DNA of 64,000 nucleotides from Daldinia sp. FL1419 (taxonomy: Eukaryota; Ascomycota; Sordariomycetes; Xylariales; Hypoxylaceae): positions 124,001 to 188,000 of the forward strand of contig MU623391.1 in NCBI GenBank assembly GCA_025201765.1, written 5' to 3'. This document shows, piece after piece, positions 36,094 to 46,408 of this stretch. Position numbers and translations under genes: made by a program. How positions within the stretch are numbered: position 1 is the stretch's first letter; every line of letters starts with the position of its first letter. The notes under the pieces are model-generated. The model was not told the DNA's origin. It did no database searches and saw only the letters and a list, made by a program, of their open reading frames with translations.

Positions 36094-37494
36094 CTAGGAT
36101 CTTCGGATAAATATAATAGCAGCTATGGTGCCGATAGTTGCGGCACCGGCGGCGGCGCCCTCGAGCGCTATTATAGAAACATCTCGCATCTTAAGGCCGA
36201 CTTTCCTATCACTTGATAGGTCGGCGTACACGGCTTTCCACCACTCGGGATTCGAGAGTGATTCTTTCCAGGACGTGATGGGTGGCCCTATTATAATGCC
36301 ATCGGCAAGTGGCTCTTCCGGTTTCAACTCTGCCATAATTGGTTCAACGTCGACCTCTTTGGCTGTGACTGTGGTCTCGACGGCAGCGGCAGCAGCTTCC
36401 TCTTCTATCCTTCTCCTCTCGTTCTCGGCTTCTCTTAACTCCCGGTCGAGCTGACGCTCTTCTTCCAATGCCTCACGCACCTTCTCCTCGAAGCCCTTGA
36501 CAAGCCTCTTACGACGCCAGGGCTCGGCACCGAATTGGAAAATAAGGAACATGAGAACGTTGACACCCATAAGTCCCCATGTTCCCCAGGTGCTCATGCG
36601 GCGAATCTTGTCACTCCATATTTGCTCTTCGTGGTAGCGGCTCAGTATTCCAGCACTCAGTTCCCGGCCCAGACGCTCGGCCTCACGCTCGGCCTCCTCA
36701 AGCTCGGCGGCCCGTGCGGCAACCGCCGCATCCAGTTCGTAATCTTGCCGGTACAAGGCCGTAAATCGCTCAAAGTCGGTCGGCGACCACATCTTCTGCC
36801 GGGCTAATAACGTCGTGACTTCTCGTTGCGTAGCGGATCGGGAGGCTACTTCGGACTTGTAGGCGCTGCGAGCCGCGTGTAGCCGAGCTTGGGCCGCGGC
36901 GAGCTCCGATTCGAGACCGCTGATTTGGGATTTGAGGGTTTCAATCCCGGAGTATCCTGTCAGGTCATTAATGCGTTGGGATGCGGCGAAGAGGGTCGTC
37001 TGCGCTCGGTCCATGAAGGTGCTGAGAGAGCGGTTAAGGGCGGAGCGCCGAGAGTTTTGGGCGGAGGGGAGCTCGGGATTCCCCGCAGATGGGTTCTCCG
37101 GGGGAGGGGGTGGTGGTGGTAGTTGTTCTTGCGGCTCTTGCGGTGGCGGCGGGGGTGGTGGTGTTGGTGGCGGTGTAGGTTCGCGCTCCAGTTGTGGAGG
37201 CGGTTCGAGGAACGGCGGGGAAAAGGGGAAGACAGGCTCATTTTCAGAAGGTTTCTTTTCGTCTTTCTCGGTATTCTTAGGAGGAGAGTTCGGCGGAGTC
37301 GAATTGGAGGAAGAAGACGAAAAGCGAAGCTGGCGGTGGCGACTTAGAATAAGGACGGAGGTGTGCCGGCAAGTCGGGCATGCTGGGGATGGCCGGGTAG
37401 GGATGAGCTTCCTGGTAGACTGGGGTGCTAATTGATCGAGTAGAAACCGGTAGCTAGGCCCGAAAATGGGCTTCAAGGCCCGAGAAGTCGACAT
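36094..37494 (-). CDS. she9: Mitochondrial inner-membrane protein She9/Mdm33
   Basis: Single exon, 466 aa. The first ATG in frame (MSTSRALKP) was chosen. The N-terminus is basic and Ser-rich, as in a mitochondrial presequence. A Pro/Glu-rich linker follows at about 85-150. The conserved She9 core is a long coiled coil (about 165-320: DRAQTTLFAASQRINDLTGY, SEVASRSATQREVTTLLARQ). A transmembrane segment comes next (TWGLMGVNVLMFLIFQFG), then a second coiled coil (FEEKVREALEEERQLDREL) and a C-terminal hydrophobic helix ending FIRRS. In yeast Mdm33/She9 sits in the inner membrane facing the matrix and affects mitochondrial shape and inner-membrane fission. It is divergent from the HAD phosphatase gene. 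Confidence 0.9.
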   Translation of the reverse strand: MSTSRALKPIFGPSYRFLLDQLAPQSTRKLIPTRPSPACPTCRHTSVLILSRHRQLRFSSSSSNSTPPNSPPKNTEKDEKKPSENEPVFPFSPPFLEPPPQLEREPTPPPTPPPPPPPQEPQEQLPPPPPPPENPSAGNPELPSAQNSRRSALNRSLSTFMDRAQTTLFAASQRINDLTGYSGIETLKSQISGLESELAAAQARLHAARSAYKSEVASRSATQREVTTLLARQKMWSPTDFERFTALYRQDYELDAAVAARAAELEEAEREAERLGRELSAGILSRYHEEQIWSDKIRRMSTWGTWGLMGVNVLMFLIFQFGAEPWRRKRLVKGFEEKVREALEEERQLDRELREAENERRRIEEEAAAAAVETTVTAKEVDVEPIMAELKPEEPLADGIIIGPPITSWKESLSNPEWWKAVYADLSSDRKVGLKMRDVSIIALEGAAAGAATIGTIAAIIFIRRS

Positions 37495-38465
37495 CAAAGG
37501 CAAGCTAGAGGAGGAGGGGGGGTTCGGGCTACCCTCTTTCCTCTTCTGCTGCAGGCTGATTGAATTGAAGGGGGGGAGGGGGGTTGTGTGGTACAATCTA
37601 CCTAGTAGTTTAAAAAAAATAAAAAAAATAAAAAGGTAGAAGGTACGGAGTACGGGAACAGGGCAGAAAACAGGAATAATGACGCTGTGGTAGTCCGGCC
37701 GAGAGAGAAAAAGATGTTGAAATAGCGCCGGGAATTACCCGATTACCGCCCACCGCCCTACCGGGACCACAGCTGGATATTTGGTGGTCGGCAGCTACCA
37801 GGTACAATACAGGATGCATAAATATAAACCGATAAGCGGCTATCAGCTGTATGGCCCATAGGTATAAAACGTACATATTCGTATACTTGGGTACGTACCC
37901 AGGCATATCGCAGGCATAGTTTTGCCAAGATCGCTAATAAGCCTCAGTGGGGAACTTCTTTCCTTTTTGGCAGAGAAGCATCGCCGATCGAAGGAATTTC
38001 AATGGAGGGGCAGTAGGGAAAAGAAAAGGGTGGTTAGAAGAGAAAGAGCCCCGCGGATCGCTCTTGTTTGTAGCATGTGTTCGGAGTCGGCGTTGGCATT
38101 GGCGTGGACCCTTAGGAAACTTTATTTCGCTCATCCTTTTTTTATTTTTATTTTTTTATTTTTTTTATATCTGACTCCTTGCTGAGATATCTAAACAATC
38201 TATTTCCGCATTTCACCCCTTCTTTTCCTAGACGAGATTGCTAGACAACAAGATCACGCTGCAACTTCCGTTTGCCGTGTGACGTCACTCCTTTATTTTT
38301 CTGAGATATAGGAATTCAAAGTCCCTCATATATGAGAGATAGGGTATAAGAGAACGACCAGCCAGTCTTTAAGGAGATACATATTTCGATAGGGGCAGTT
38401 CAACAAGCAAACATCAAAACTTGATTACCTAGATTTAGAATTTCATTCAACAATAGACAGACATC
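37495..38465. promoter_or_regulatory. Divergent promoter region of SHE9 and the HAD phosphatase
   Basis: 971 bp between divergent start codons, with A-rich and T-rich tracts (37613-37635, 38137-38167) and a perfect CRE at 38280-38287. No gene seen. Confidence 0.55.
38280..38287. promoter_or_regulatory. CRE palindrome TGACGTCA
   Basis: Perfect 8-bp ATF/CREB-type site 178 bp upstream of the HAD phosphatase start codon and 785 bp from the SHE9 start. bZIP factors of the Atf1/Sko1 type bind this sequence in fungi; use here is inferred. Confidence 0.5.
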
Positions 38466-39483
38466 ATGACCCAGGAAAATAGCACCAATGGCACGCTCCC
38501 CGCGCTGCGCACCAACCCCAAGGCCATCTTCTTCACCGACTTCGACGGGACCATCACGCTGCAGGACAGCAACGACTTCATGACGGACAACCTGGGGTTC
38601 GGCACGGAGCTGCGCAAGAAGGGCAACCGCGACGTCCTCTTCGGCAGGCGCACCTTCCGGGACAGTTTCCAGGAGATGATGGACAGCATCAAGACGCCGT
38701 ATAACCAGTGCATCGACACCCTGCTCAAGAACATCCAGCTGGACCCGCATTTCAAGGAATTCCTCGCCTGGGCGCGCGAGAACAACGTACCCGTCGTGGT
38801 GCTGAGCGGCGGCATGCAGCCGATTATTCGTGCCCTGCTGGCGCATCTGGTGGGCGAGGAGGCGGTGCGGGATATGCAGATTGTGAGCAATGACGTTGAG
38901 GCTAGGCCGGGGAAGAGCATTAATGATGAGGATGGTTGGAATATTAAGTATCACGACGACAGGTAAGTATCTTTTCTTTTTTTTTTTTTTTTTTTCACTG
39001 TGCTGTCTTCTCATAAACGTTCATGATTTCTAAACATATTATTAAACCCGAAATAATACCTCGAAGCCCCTCTTAAAGGGGCGCATGTACTTTGGCTATA
39101 GTCCTAGATTAAGAGTTAGTAACTAATATATACCGTTTTTGTTCAATGTAGTGACTTTGGACACGACAAGTCCCTCGAGATTAGACCGTATGCGGCTCTT
39201 CCCGAGCGGCCTATCATGTTCTATGCCGGAGACGGTGTGTCGGATCTGTCTGCTGCTAAGGAGACCGACCTGTTGTTTGCCAAGGCCGGAAGAGGTAAGT
39301 TCCCCCTCTAGTCTCTAAATTCATTGAATTTCAAGTACTGACTTACTAGACCTTGTTACGTACTGTGAGAACGAAAAGGTGCCATTTGTCACTTTCAAGG
39401 ATTTCTCCGACATCCACAAGATCGTGGCCGATGTGGTTGACGGGAAGATCACCGTCAAGGAGGCAGCAAAGGGAAGGCTATAA
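38466..39483 (+). CDS. HAD-superfamily phosphatase
   Basis: Three exons: 38466-38962, 39152-39294 and 39350-39483, with introns of 189 and 55 nt; 257 aa. The HAD motifs are complete: nucleophile DFDGT (D25, D27), motif II VVLSGG, and motif IV GDGVSDLSAAK near 205-215. The fold type is that of phosphoserine phosphatase/MtnX-like fungal proteins, so a small phosphorylated metabolite is the likely substrate. The 189-nt first intron is the longest in the window and contains a T run. Exon 1 prefers C/G at third codon positions much more strongly than exons 2-3 or the neighbouring genes. The assignment to the superfamily is firm; the substrate is not. Confidence 0.88.
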
Positions 39484-39999
39484 TCTTCCTAACTTGTTAT
39501 ATTCAAGAGTCTGGTCTCTTTTATCAATGCGGTCTGAGCGCGAGATGTGTTTCATGATCATAAACCGTTAAGCCATATGACACAGGCATTTTTCGGTGTG
39601 CAAATAGATACTATCTTTAGATAAACAGATAGACAGGTTGACGGAGCATAATGTTATTCGATGCTGAGCGTCGCCTGGCATGATTAGAAGATTGCAGACA
39701 CAGAAAACCGCGAAAGTTCGGAGTAACGGGCACAACATAGCCCTACTATGCAATCCGGTTGCGAAATTTTTTTTTTAGATCATTCGAATCATAAATATCA
39801 TAACCTATGGATACCCACCCGAAGCAAGGTTCTCTAGTACGAGTTTGATATAACTGGTAATATGAACATGTCTTAACCCAACCGATATCTTTCTCTGAGT
39901 ATAACACACGCCTTGCTTTTTTTGTTGCAAAATCATCCTGTCGTTGTTTTGCCTAGCTTCGTGATACGCAAGTGTCGCGTATAATAACGGTATAAGCCA
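39484..39999. other. Intergenic region between convergent genes
   Basis: 516 bp between the HAD phosphatase stop and the MFS transporter stop. Nothing recognised. Confidence 0.5.
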
Positions 40000-41545
40000 T
40001 TACTCTGTCCTCTTCCTGACGCCGGGTTGGCCGATCCAACATAGCAACATTACCGCGAATAGGCCGATAGCGATAGGGTGCATAATAAATGTACCGGCGG
40101 CTTCAGCCAACAAACCTGTGGTGAAGGGAGCAATAGCACCGCCAGAACTTCCAAAAGCACTGATGACACTCATACCACTGACTTGTTCGCGGCGCGAAAG
40201 GTTGCGGGCAAAAACGTAGGCGGCGCAGGGGTAGACGGGACCTAGGAGCAACCCTACAATAGCTAGCGAAACGGCTTCACCGATAATGTTGGGAATTAAC
40301 CAGACCAGCAACTGGAAGATAGCAGCCCCGACCACGATGATATACACAAACAGCTTCTCGCCAATCTTGGAACCAACGGGTGAGAGCGCGAATCGTCCGA
40401 GGGTAATGCCAGCCCAGAAACCAGATGTTACGTAACCGACGGACGAAGGGTTACCGTCGCGTGTGGAGATCAGAAAGGAGATAACCCATCCTGAGATGGA
40501 CACTTCTGCTCCCTGGTACGCGAAGATGAAGACGGCGCCGAGGAGAACGATCTTCGACTTGAAGGTAATAAGCATAGCCGACACATCGTGAGGGCCAGCG
40601 TCCGACGGGGTATTTGACAACTCGTTACTACCAGCATCCTTCTCGTAGTCCCAGAAAGCCCACGTCGCAAAACCGGCATTACAAACCACAAGGCCGAGAG
40701 TCAAAAGGTAGTACCTACTCCAAATCGCCCCAGTCGACACAATCGACGTCGCGACAAGAGGCCCAATCGTGCCCCCAACACCGTAGCTTCCGTGGAACGC
40801 ACCGAGGATCGTCGTGCTGTTAGCTAGGTTCGCGCAGAACACGTTGCCAATGGCTAGCTGGACAGCCAGACCGAAGCCGATGAAAAAGTTGGCGACCGCC
40901 ACAGCGGGGAACGGTGCTGCGCAGATCAGTGGGATGTACCCGATACTCATGCAGAATTGTGCCAAGGCGAGGGTCTTTGCTCGTCCTAGGCGCTGCCGGA
41001 TCCGGTCGACGAACGGTGCGGCCATGATAAATCCTAGGGCGTTGCCGACGAAGATAAGGGCTACTACGGCGTAACCGATGTTGTAATGGCTGCGTTCATC
41101 ATGGTAAGTCTACCTAAATTTCTTTATAGGTGGAAGTACGGAATTTCACTCACGATTCCATGTAAGGAATTAGAGCACCGGGCGCCGAATCGGTTAATCC
41201 GCCGATGAAGTTTGAGCAACAGCAAGCTGCTAGTCGGAACTTATTCATGGGAGGGTCGTTCAGAGTCGGGAGGGCTTCGAAAGCATCGGCGGGCTCTGCG
41301 GGAGTGCTTGGGGCAGTCATCTCGACGTCCCTCTCCTCTCTGGGAGTAGCAGGGTTAGAGGTGCTTGAGGTGCCCGCATCGTTGGGAGCTCGCCTGAGAG
41401 GCTCCAACTCAATCGAGTCTTGTTGGGGGACTGCTGGATATGTCCTGGACTTTACTCTCTGTGGAGCTATAGGGAGGGGATGCTCATCATGAGGTCTCGA
41501 GTTAGACTCGACTTGGACGAGAGTCCTGAAGAATGAAGGATCCAT
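40000..41545 (-). CDS. MFS transporter, FucP/Bsc6-like
   Basis: Two exons, 41545-41154 and 41089-40000, with a 64-nt intron; 493 aa. The junction restores the conserved reading GALIPYMESHYNIGYAVV. Residues 1-95 are a hydrophilic tail with Ser/Thr-Pro sites. About 12 membrane segments follow, with the loop 2-3 signature (FVDRIRQRLGRAKTL). The overall pattern (GFGLAVQLAIGNVFCANL, GSYGVGGTIGPLVAT) is that of fungal MFS proteins related to fucose permease and yeast Bsc6. Substrate unknown, probably a sugar or small metabolite. It marks the left border of the gene-poor accessory region. Confidence 0.87.
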
Positions 41546-43112
41546 TTTTGAATACTTATCTCATGGTTTGGGAGGGGAGGGAACCTTGTCAAGAAGAATT
41601 CATCGAGAGTTAAGAGAACAAATATATAAAAGAAGAAAACTGGGGGAGCAGGAGGGGTGATTAATAAAACAGGAGGGTTGGTTTGCTTAATAATTATTCC
41701 ATCCGTAGTGGTGGGCTACCCCGTATTACACGAACAACTCAGCCAGGTATATGACGCTGGGCAATTTTGGGAAAATGACGCCGAAGAAGAACATTTCACG
41801 ATCTTGTCGGTGTGATCTGATCCCCAGCACGCCGGACAACGGCCCGGGCGACCAACTCTGAACAGCGGTGCTACTCCATTCGTACGTACGCCACCCGATA
41901 TTTATTTAATACTTTACTTGCAAAAGGCCGTAAGAGGCTTATCTGCCAATCACGACTATTTGCAGATAGTAGGAAATAAAACATCGTGGTTAGTTGCTCC
42001 ACTACGAGACCCGGCAACGGCTAACGAATTCAGCAAGTTACCTAACCGGTTAATGAATATGCGGAACTGAGCCCAGGATTCAAAGAAGGGAGATCCATCC
42101 AGGCGCGAAGCGGGGTCGACATCCATTTCCATTCTCTTTGCTAGACTGATTCGTAGCTTCGAAGACAGGGATCTCTAAGCTTGTTGAGGGCCCGATTGGA
42201 CGGATCATGTACGTGGTATCGCATGTAGGACCTCTCTACACAAAGCACACGCCCTTGAAAGCCAAAAATGGTGATAAAGAGGTAGATACCATGTAAAGCG
42301 CAAAACAGCCGCCAAGATAAAGTCCAGGCTCAAATCGCTCGAATAGGAAGTTCCGCCGGCTCAACGTCGGCTAACTAGGGGTAAACTTCGGCTAGTTTAC
42401 CCCGTGGGCGGACTTACGTCAGCACCGGGGTAGATGCGGAGTGAGAATGACCTATCATATTTCGTAGAATGATATCTGGGTTAGCTGGTTAAGTGGGTAC
42501 TTCCGTCATGGTAACTCAAGAGCTTACTAATTGTTTGTGTCTTTGACAAAGGTCAAAATGCAGGGTATACTTTTAATTATCTAACTAATCTAATAAGTAC
42601 TTGATTGCCTTCTTGTCTTCGATGATAGAATAGCGTTTTGTAAAAAGCAGGGTTCAAAAGACTTGACGCATTAGCGGTTCGGCTATGGAAAAAGGGACTG
42701 AGATATCCGGTGTTTGACATTTAAAATTTGAGAACTTTGGATTGTTTGCAAATCTCTGACCTACATGAATATTAATGCAATGAGAGTCCCTGACTTTATA
42801 GTTTCTGGTGTTAATAAGAAGGCGTTGGAATTATAGTTTAATAGTAAGAGGCTCTCTCTGGGATTTGAGTATAGGAGGTAGGTATATATCTCATGCGATT
42901 AGATATCTTCTAACACTGCGGAGAGGAACAAGCGTGTAGTATATAACCCTAGGTATTTGCTTTCCGCTTACGCTTTGTTTAGGTTGTTTGTGTCGAATCT
43001 ATCTTTTGGGATACAATGAAGCCTCATAATCACAATATAACTGATGGATTATCTGCTTATCCTTCAAATCCTCCATTATTTCAGTCTCCTTGATCATACT
43101 TTCCTATCAATA
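41546..43112. other. Intergenic region, no gene seen
   Basis: 1.6 kb upstream of the minus-strand MFS gene. No coherent coding signal; composition becomes AT-richer towards 43000. Confidence 0.45.
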
Positions 43113-43463
43113 TCAATGATCTTGTGCTTTCCAATACTCGATAGCCCTTGTATATAGACCCGGTTCGCTTCCCTCCGTAAAATCTAAAAGTATCGAAGCC
43201 AGTTCCACTGAAGCCAGCCTTCTCAAGGTTGATAAGACGGCAGGATTTGACCTCGCATTGGATAATGCAACGTCGACAAACATAAAAAATGCCCTGGACA
43301 TTTGGAGTGGCTGCTCCTCTTGGTAAGGCGTAGAGGGGATTTGGCCGATCTCCTTAATGTGCTCTATTTTATTTTCTAGCTATTCCGTTCTAGCGCTCGA
43401 CGCTGCTGCTCTGAGAAGGTCAACACCGGCCCATACTTCTATTTCTATAAAATTTGGCGCTTG
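43113..43463 (-). pseudogene. Unrecognised degraded ORF
   Basis: Minus-strand reading from 43463 to 43113 gives protein-like sequence (AGVDLLRAAASSA, then MSRAFFMFVDVALSNARSN and RRLASVELASILLDF) broken by one in-frame TAG near 43381. It may be the downstream part of the NACHT-like remnant next to it. No family was recognised. Confidence 0.3.
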
Positions 43464-43572
43464 AAGCCGAGCCCATAGAAACCTAGGATTTACCGTTAGT
43501 TATTAACGAGGAGAGAGGAGCTATGATACTGACATTCCATCTACCTTTTTACTTAGTTGATCACAAACGCTT

Positions 43573-44040
43573 CTACGAAGTACTGGTAGTATCTCGAGAC
43601 ACGGCGAACGGAGGCCCTTCCCAAGGGCACGTCCTTATATCATGCCCTTTCTTTTCTGTTGTCACTTCAATTGGGAGTAAACTATACTCTTGTAGTCGAT
43701 CGGTGCTGTCACAATCACGGGAACTGATAGCTACGCTTAACCGGCGGCCACGCGGCCCATCTCCGAGTTTCTCGACAAATGCGATTAAGCCATCGAGCAC
43801 TTCACGTTAAACATGTAGAGGGAGTTGGTCCATTGTATCAATCACAAGATATATGTCGCGCTGGGATGAATCCAAAAATCCGCGTAACTGATTAATCACA
43901 ATTTTGAGTATTTGATGTACCAATCGATCGGTCGTTAGTTGCTTGCTCCCAAAATGTCGTCAACATCTCCAAGTAGAGGGCATCCCCTACTTCGTCACCC
44001 CTAAACCCGACATAGTAGTAGAGGAGGTGGATAACCGATA
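43573..44040 (-). pseudogene. Degraded NACHT-type (NLR-like) NTPase fragment
   Basis: The minus strand reads SKQLTTDRLVHQILKIVINQ, then the Walker-B-like DIYLVIDTMDQLP, then after one in-frame TAA the segment LIAFVEKL...RRLSVAISSRDCD, typical of the strand-and-sensor region of fungal NACHT proteins. Upstream (about 44040-43960) a different frame reads YYYVGFRGDEVGDALYLEML, which would fit the strand before the NACHT helices, so a frameshift is likely too. No Walker A or complete domain is visible. Fungal NACHT proteins act in allorecognition and programmed cell death; this copy looks dead. Confidence 0.45.
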
Positions 44041-44606
44041 CACTTAGTTAAACATTACCTAGGTACATAGGTAGATATTACCGTTGCCAATCCTAGCCCG
44101 GCTACGCTGCGGCATAGCAATAGCCCATTTCCGCATTTAATATATCGTGAATCTTTGGAGCTACACAGGAGGCGTGTACCAGCCTTCGGCCGAATGAAAG
44201 GACGACGACGGGAAATTATAATTTTCGCTGGGTTGATTTGAGCGGATTTTCCTCTCGAAAGGGGTAGTATCCCGGACTCCTGGTCTTGCAATGACGAGAG
44301 AATAAAACCTTGATATATGAATAGACATCTTCTATTCCGACTAAACGCCCTTATTTGACTCCAGGGCTTCAGGAGCTTCAGGGGGTGGGTTTACGTATTG
44401 TACCTAACCTAGGTAGTTAAATATAATCAATAGGTAGTTACAAGACGTCATTCTAGGTAATACCCTGCCGATTTCAACGTCTTCCAATGTCGTTAGGTAC
44501 AATGGCTATCGCGTATAATATACTCGAGCTTCGTAATATGGATTTAAACGATTGAGCTGAAATGATGCTTCTTTCAATTATTTGTCAATTCACCTTGTAA
44601 TTTACA

Positions 44607-45708
44607 ATGACCACTATCCGAGTTGCCGTCACACAAGCTGAGCCAGCGTGGCTCGACCTTGCACGGTCAGTCCAAAGGGCTTGCAAGCTTATCACGTACG
44701 CCCCGAATAACGGTGCCAAAATCATTGCGTTCGCAGAAGCCTGGATCCCGGGCTATCCTGCATGGATTTGGTCAGTATTCGACGCTGTTCTTGCCGTATA
44801 CCGTAGAACTCAGCTGAAATCCGCGGCGCGATGGGGCTCGTCCTGTGGATTTCGGACTCCAGACAAAGTACATTTATAACTCCCTGGCAATAGAGTCGGA
44901 AGAAATGAATCAAATCAAGGCTACAGCTAAGAAGCACTCGATCGCTGTGGTCCTCGGGTTTTCAGAGAGAAGTCCTTCAAATAGCATCTACTTGGCGCAG
45001 GCAATTATCTCACCCCAGGGCGAATTGGTCTTGCATAGACGCAAGATCAAAGCAACGCATATGGAGCGGACCGTGTTTGGAGATGGATCCGGCAACGATT
45101 TGACCAGTGTCGTAGAACTCGACTTTGGAGCTCTGTTAGGCAGAATCAAGGTAGGTATGTTGAGTTGTTGGGAGCATGCTCAGCCGCTTTTGAAGTGCCA
45201 TAGCATCACAAGGCGAAGTCATTCATATATCGATGTGGCCACCGGTAGACCCCGCCACCGGTGTAGACCACCCAGGTCTATGGAGCATGACAGCCGACGG
45301 ATGCCAGAATCTGTCGCAGACGTATGCGATCGAAGGCGGTGCTTATGTCTTGCACTCTACATCAGTGTGCACTCAGGCCGGCATTGACGCGCTGGACACG
45401 CAAAACGGACTTGCCCGCAGCCCGGTGGGGGGCACAGCTGCATCATTGGCCCTGATGGGAGACGATTGACGCCGCCATTGGGTGACGGTAAGCCCGATAT
45501 GCGAGGTATCCAGTACGGATATTTAAATCTCACCAAGGTTGTAACAAATAAGGGGTTCATAGATGTCGTCGGCCATTATAGTAGGCCTGACCTTCTCTGG
45601 CTAGGCGTCGACAAACAACAGAAGGAGGCTGTCATTCCAAAGGTTTTAGGGAAAAGGACAGATTCTGAAAAAGAGATGACTGAATGGCCTGACCCAGGTA
45701 AGCTATGA
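44607..45708 (+). pseudogene. Nitrilase (C-N hydrolase) with three disabling lesions
   Basis: Strong similarity to fungal aliphatic nitrilases over the whole length, from TTIRVAVTQAEPAWLDLA to DVVGHYSRPDLLWLGVD. The Glu-Lys-Cys catalytic triad is present (FAEAW, HRRKIKATH, LSCWEH). Three breaks are seen. (1) A 64-nt intron-sized insert at 44771-44834 has a GTCAGT donor, but the position where AG is expected reads GG. (2) The frame changes by +1 at about 45205, fitting a 2-nt loss in an Ile codon. (3) The frame changes again at about 45415-45421, fitting loss of one base. Intact members convert nitriles to acids, often in detoxification or cyanogenic-compound use. Preservation elsewhere suggests recent inactivation; assembly errors could explain (2) and (3). 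Confidence 0.85.
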
Positions 45709-46408
45709 TTCATTATTGATCAATCCCATTATTGACAGGGCTCTAGGTGCCTCGTCGGGGATGAAGCATGTTTTCAGTATATATACCTACCTAGGTAGGT
45801 AGGTACCTAGGCAGGTAGCCACAGGTTCCTACGGTCCGCTTAAGATTCCTTGGGGGTTAACAAATTTCGCCTTATTCTTGTCGGCGCACCCTTAAGGAGT
45901 ATATTTTTTTCCAATTTCAAAGCCATCGGATAAAGTGTATGAGTTCATATCAAGTAAATTTATCTATATGTCTTAAGTTTGGATTGCGATCTTCTAAGAG
46001 TGTCGGCCCCCCCAATAAGCAGGATACATAAACCAGAATGACTTGAGGTCCATCTCAACTCAAGAGACGGTTGATGGATGAATACGTACCGGATGTGTGG
46101 TTATTGATAGAACATACAATGATGAGCGATAAAAAACCATTGCTGAGAACGTGAAAAGATCTTTGAACAGGCTATGGAGGCCTATTTATGAGGTTATTGG
46201 TGGATATCTGCAGGTTGCGACAAGGATTAGATTCGAATGTTGGTTACCCAATAGGGGGCTAAGCCGACACAGTTGGAGACATTATGACTACCGAATATAA
46301 TCATCTTGTTCCCATTTTCACCTCGGAGTTGGAATGACGGCAGCCATTCTAAAATCCAACAATGCGAGGATATTCTAGGTATTCATATCTTATTGGTAAT
46401 CTATATAG
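45709..46408. other. Intergenic region with palindromic CCTAGG repeat
   Basis: 700 bp between the nitrilase and HET genes. It contains the perfect 18-bp palindrome TACCTACCTAGGTAGGTA at 45784-45801, followed by further TAGGTACCTAGGCAGG sequence to 45817. Confidence 0.6.

Noticed and set aside
25461..46408. Possible secondary-metabolite cluster (two MFS genes and a nitrilase)
   Set aside because: No backbone synthase, P450 or pathway regulator in the interval, and housekeeping genes such as PKC1 and SHE9 lie between them.
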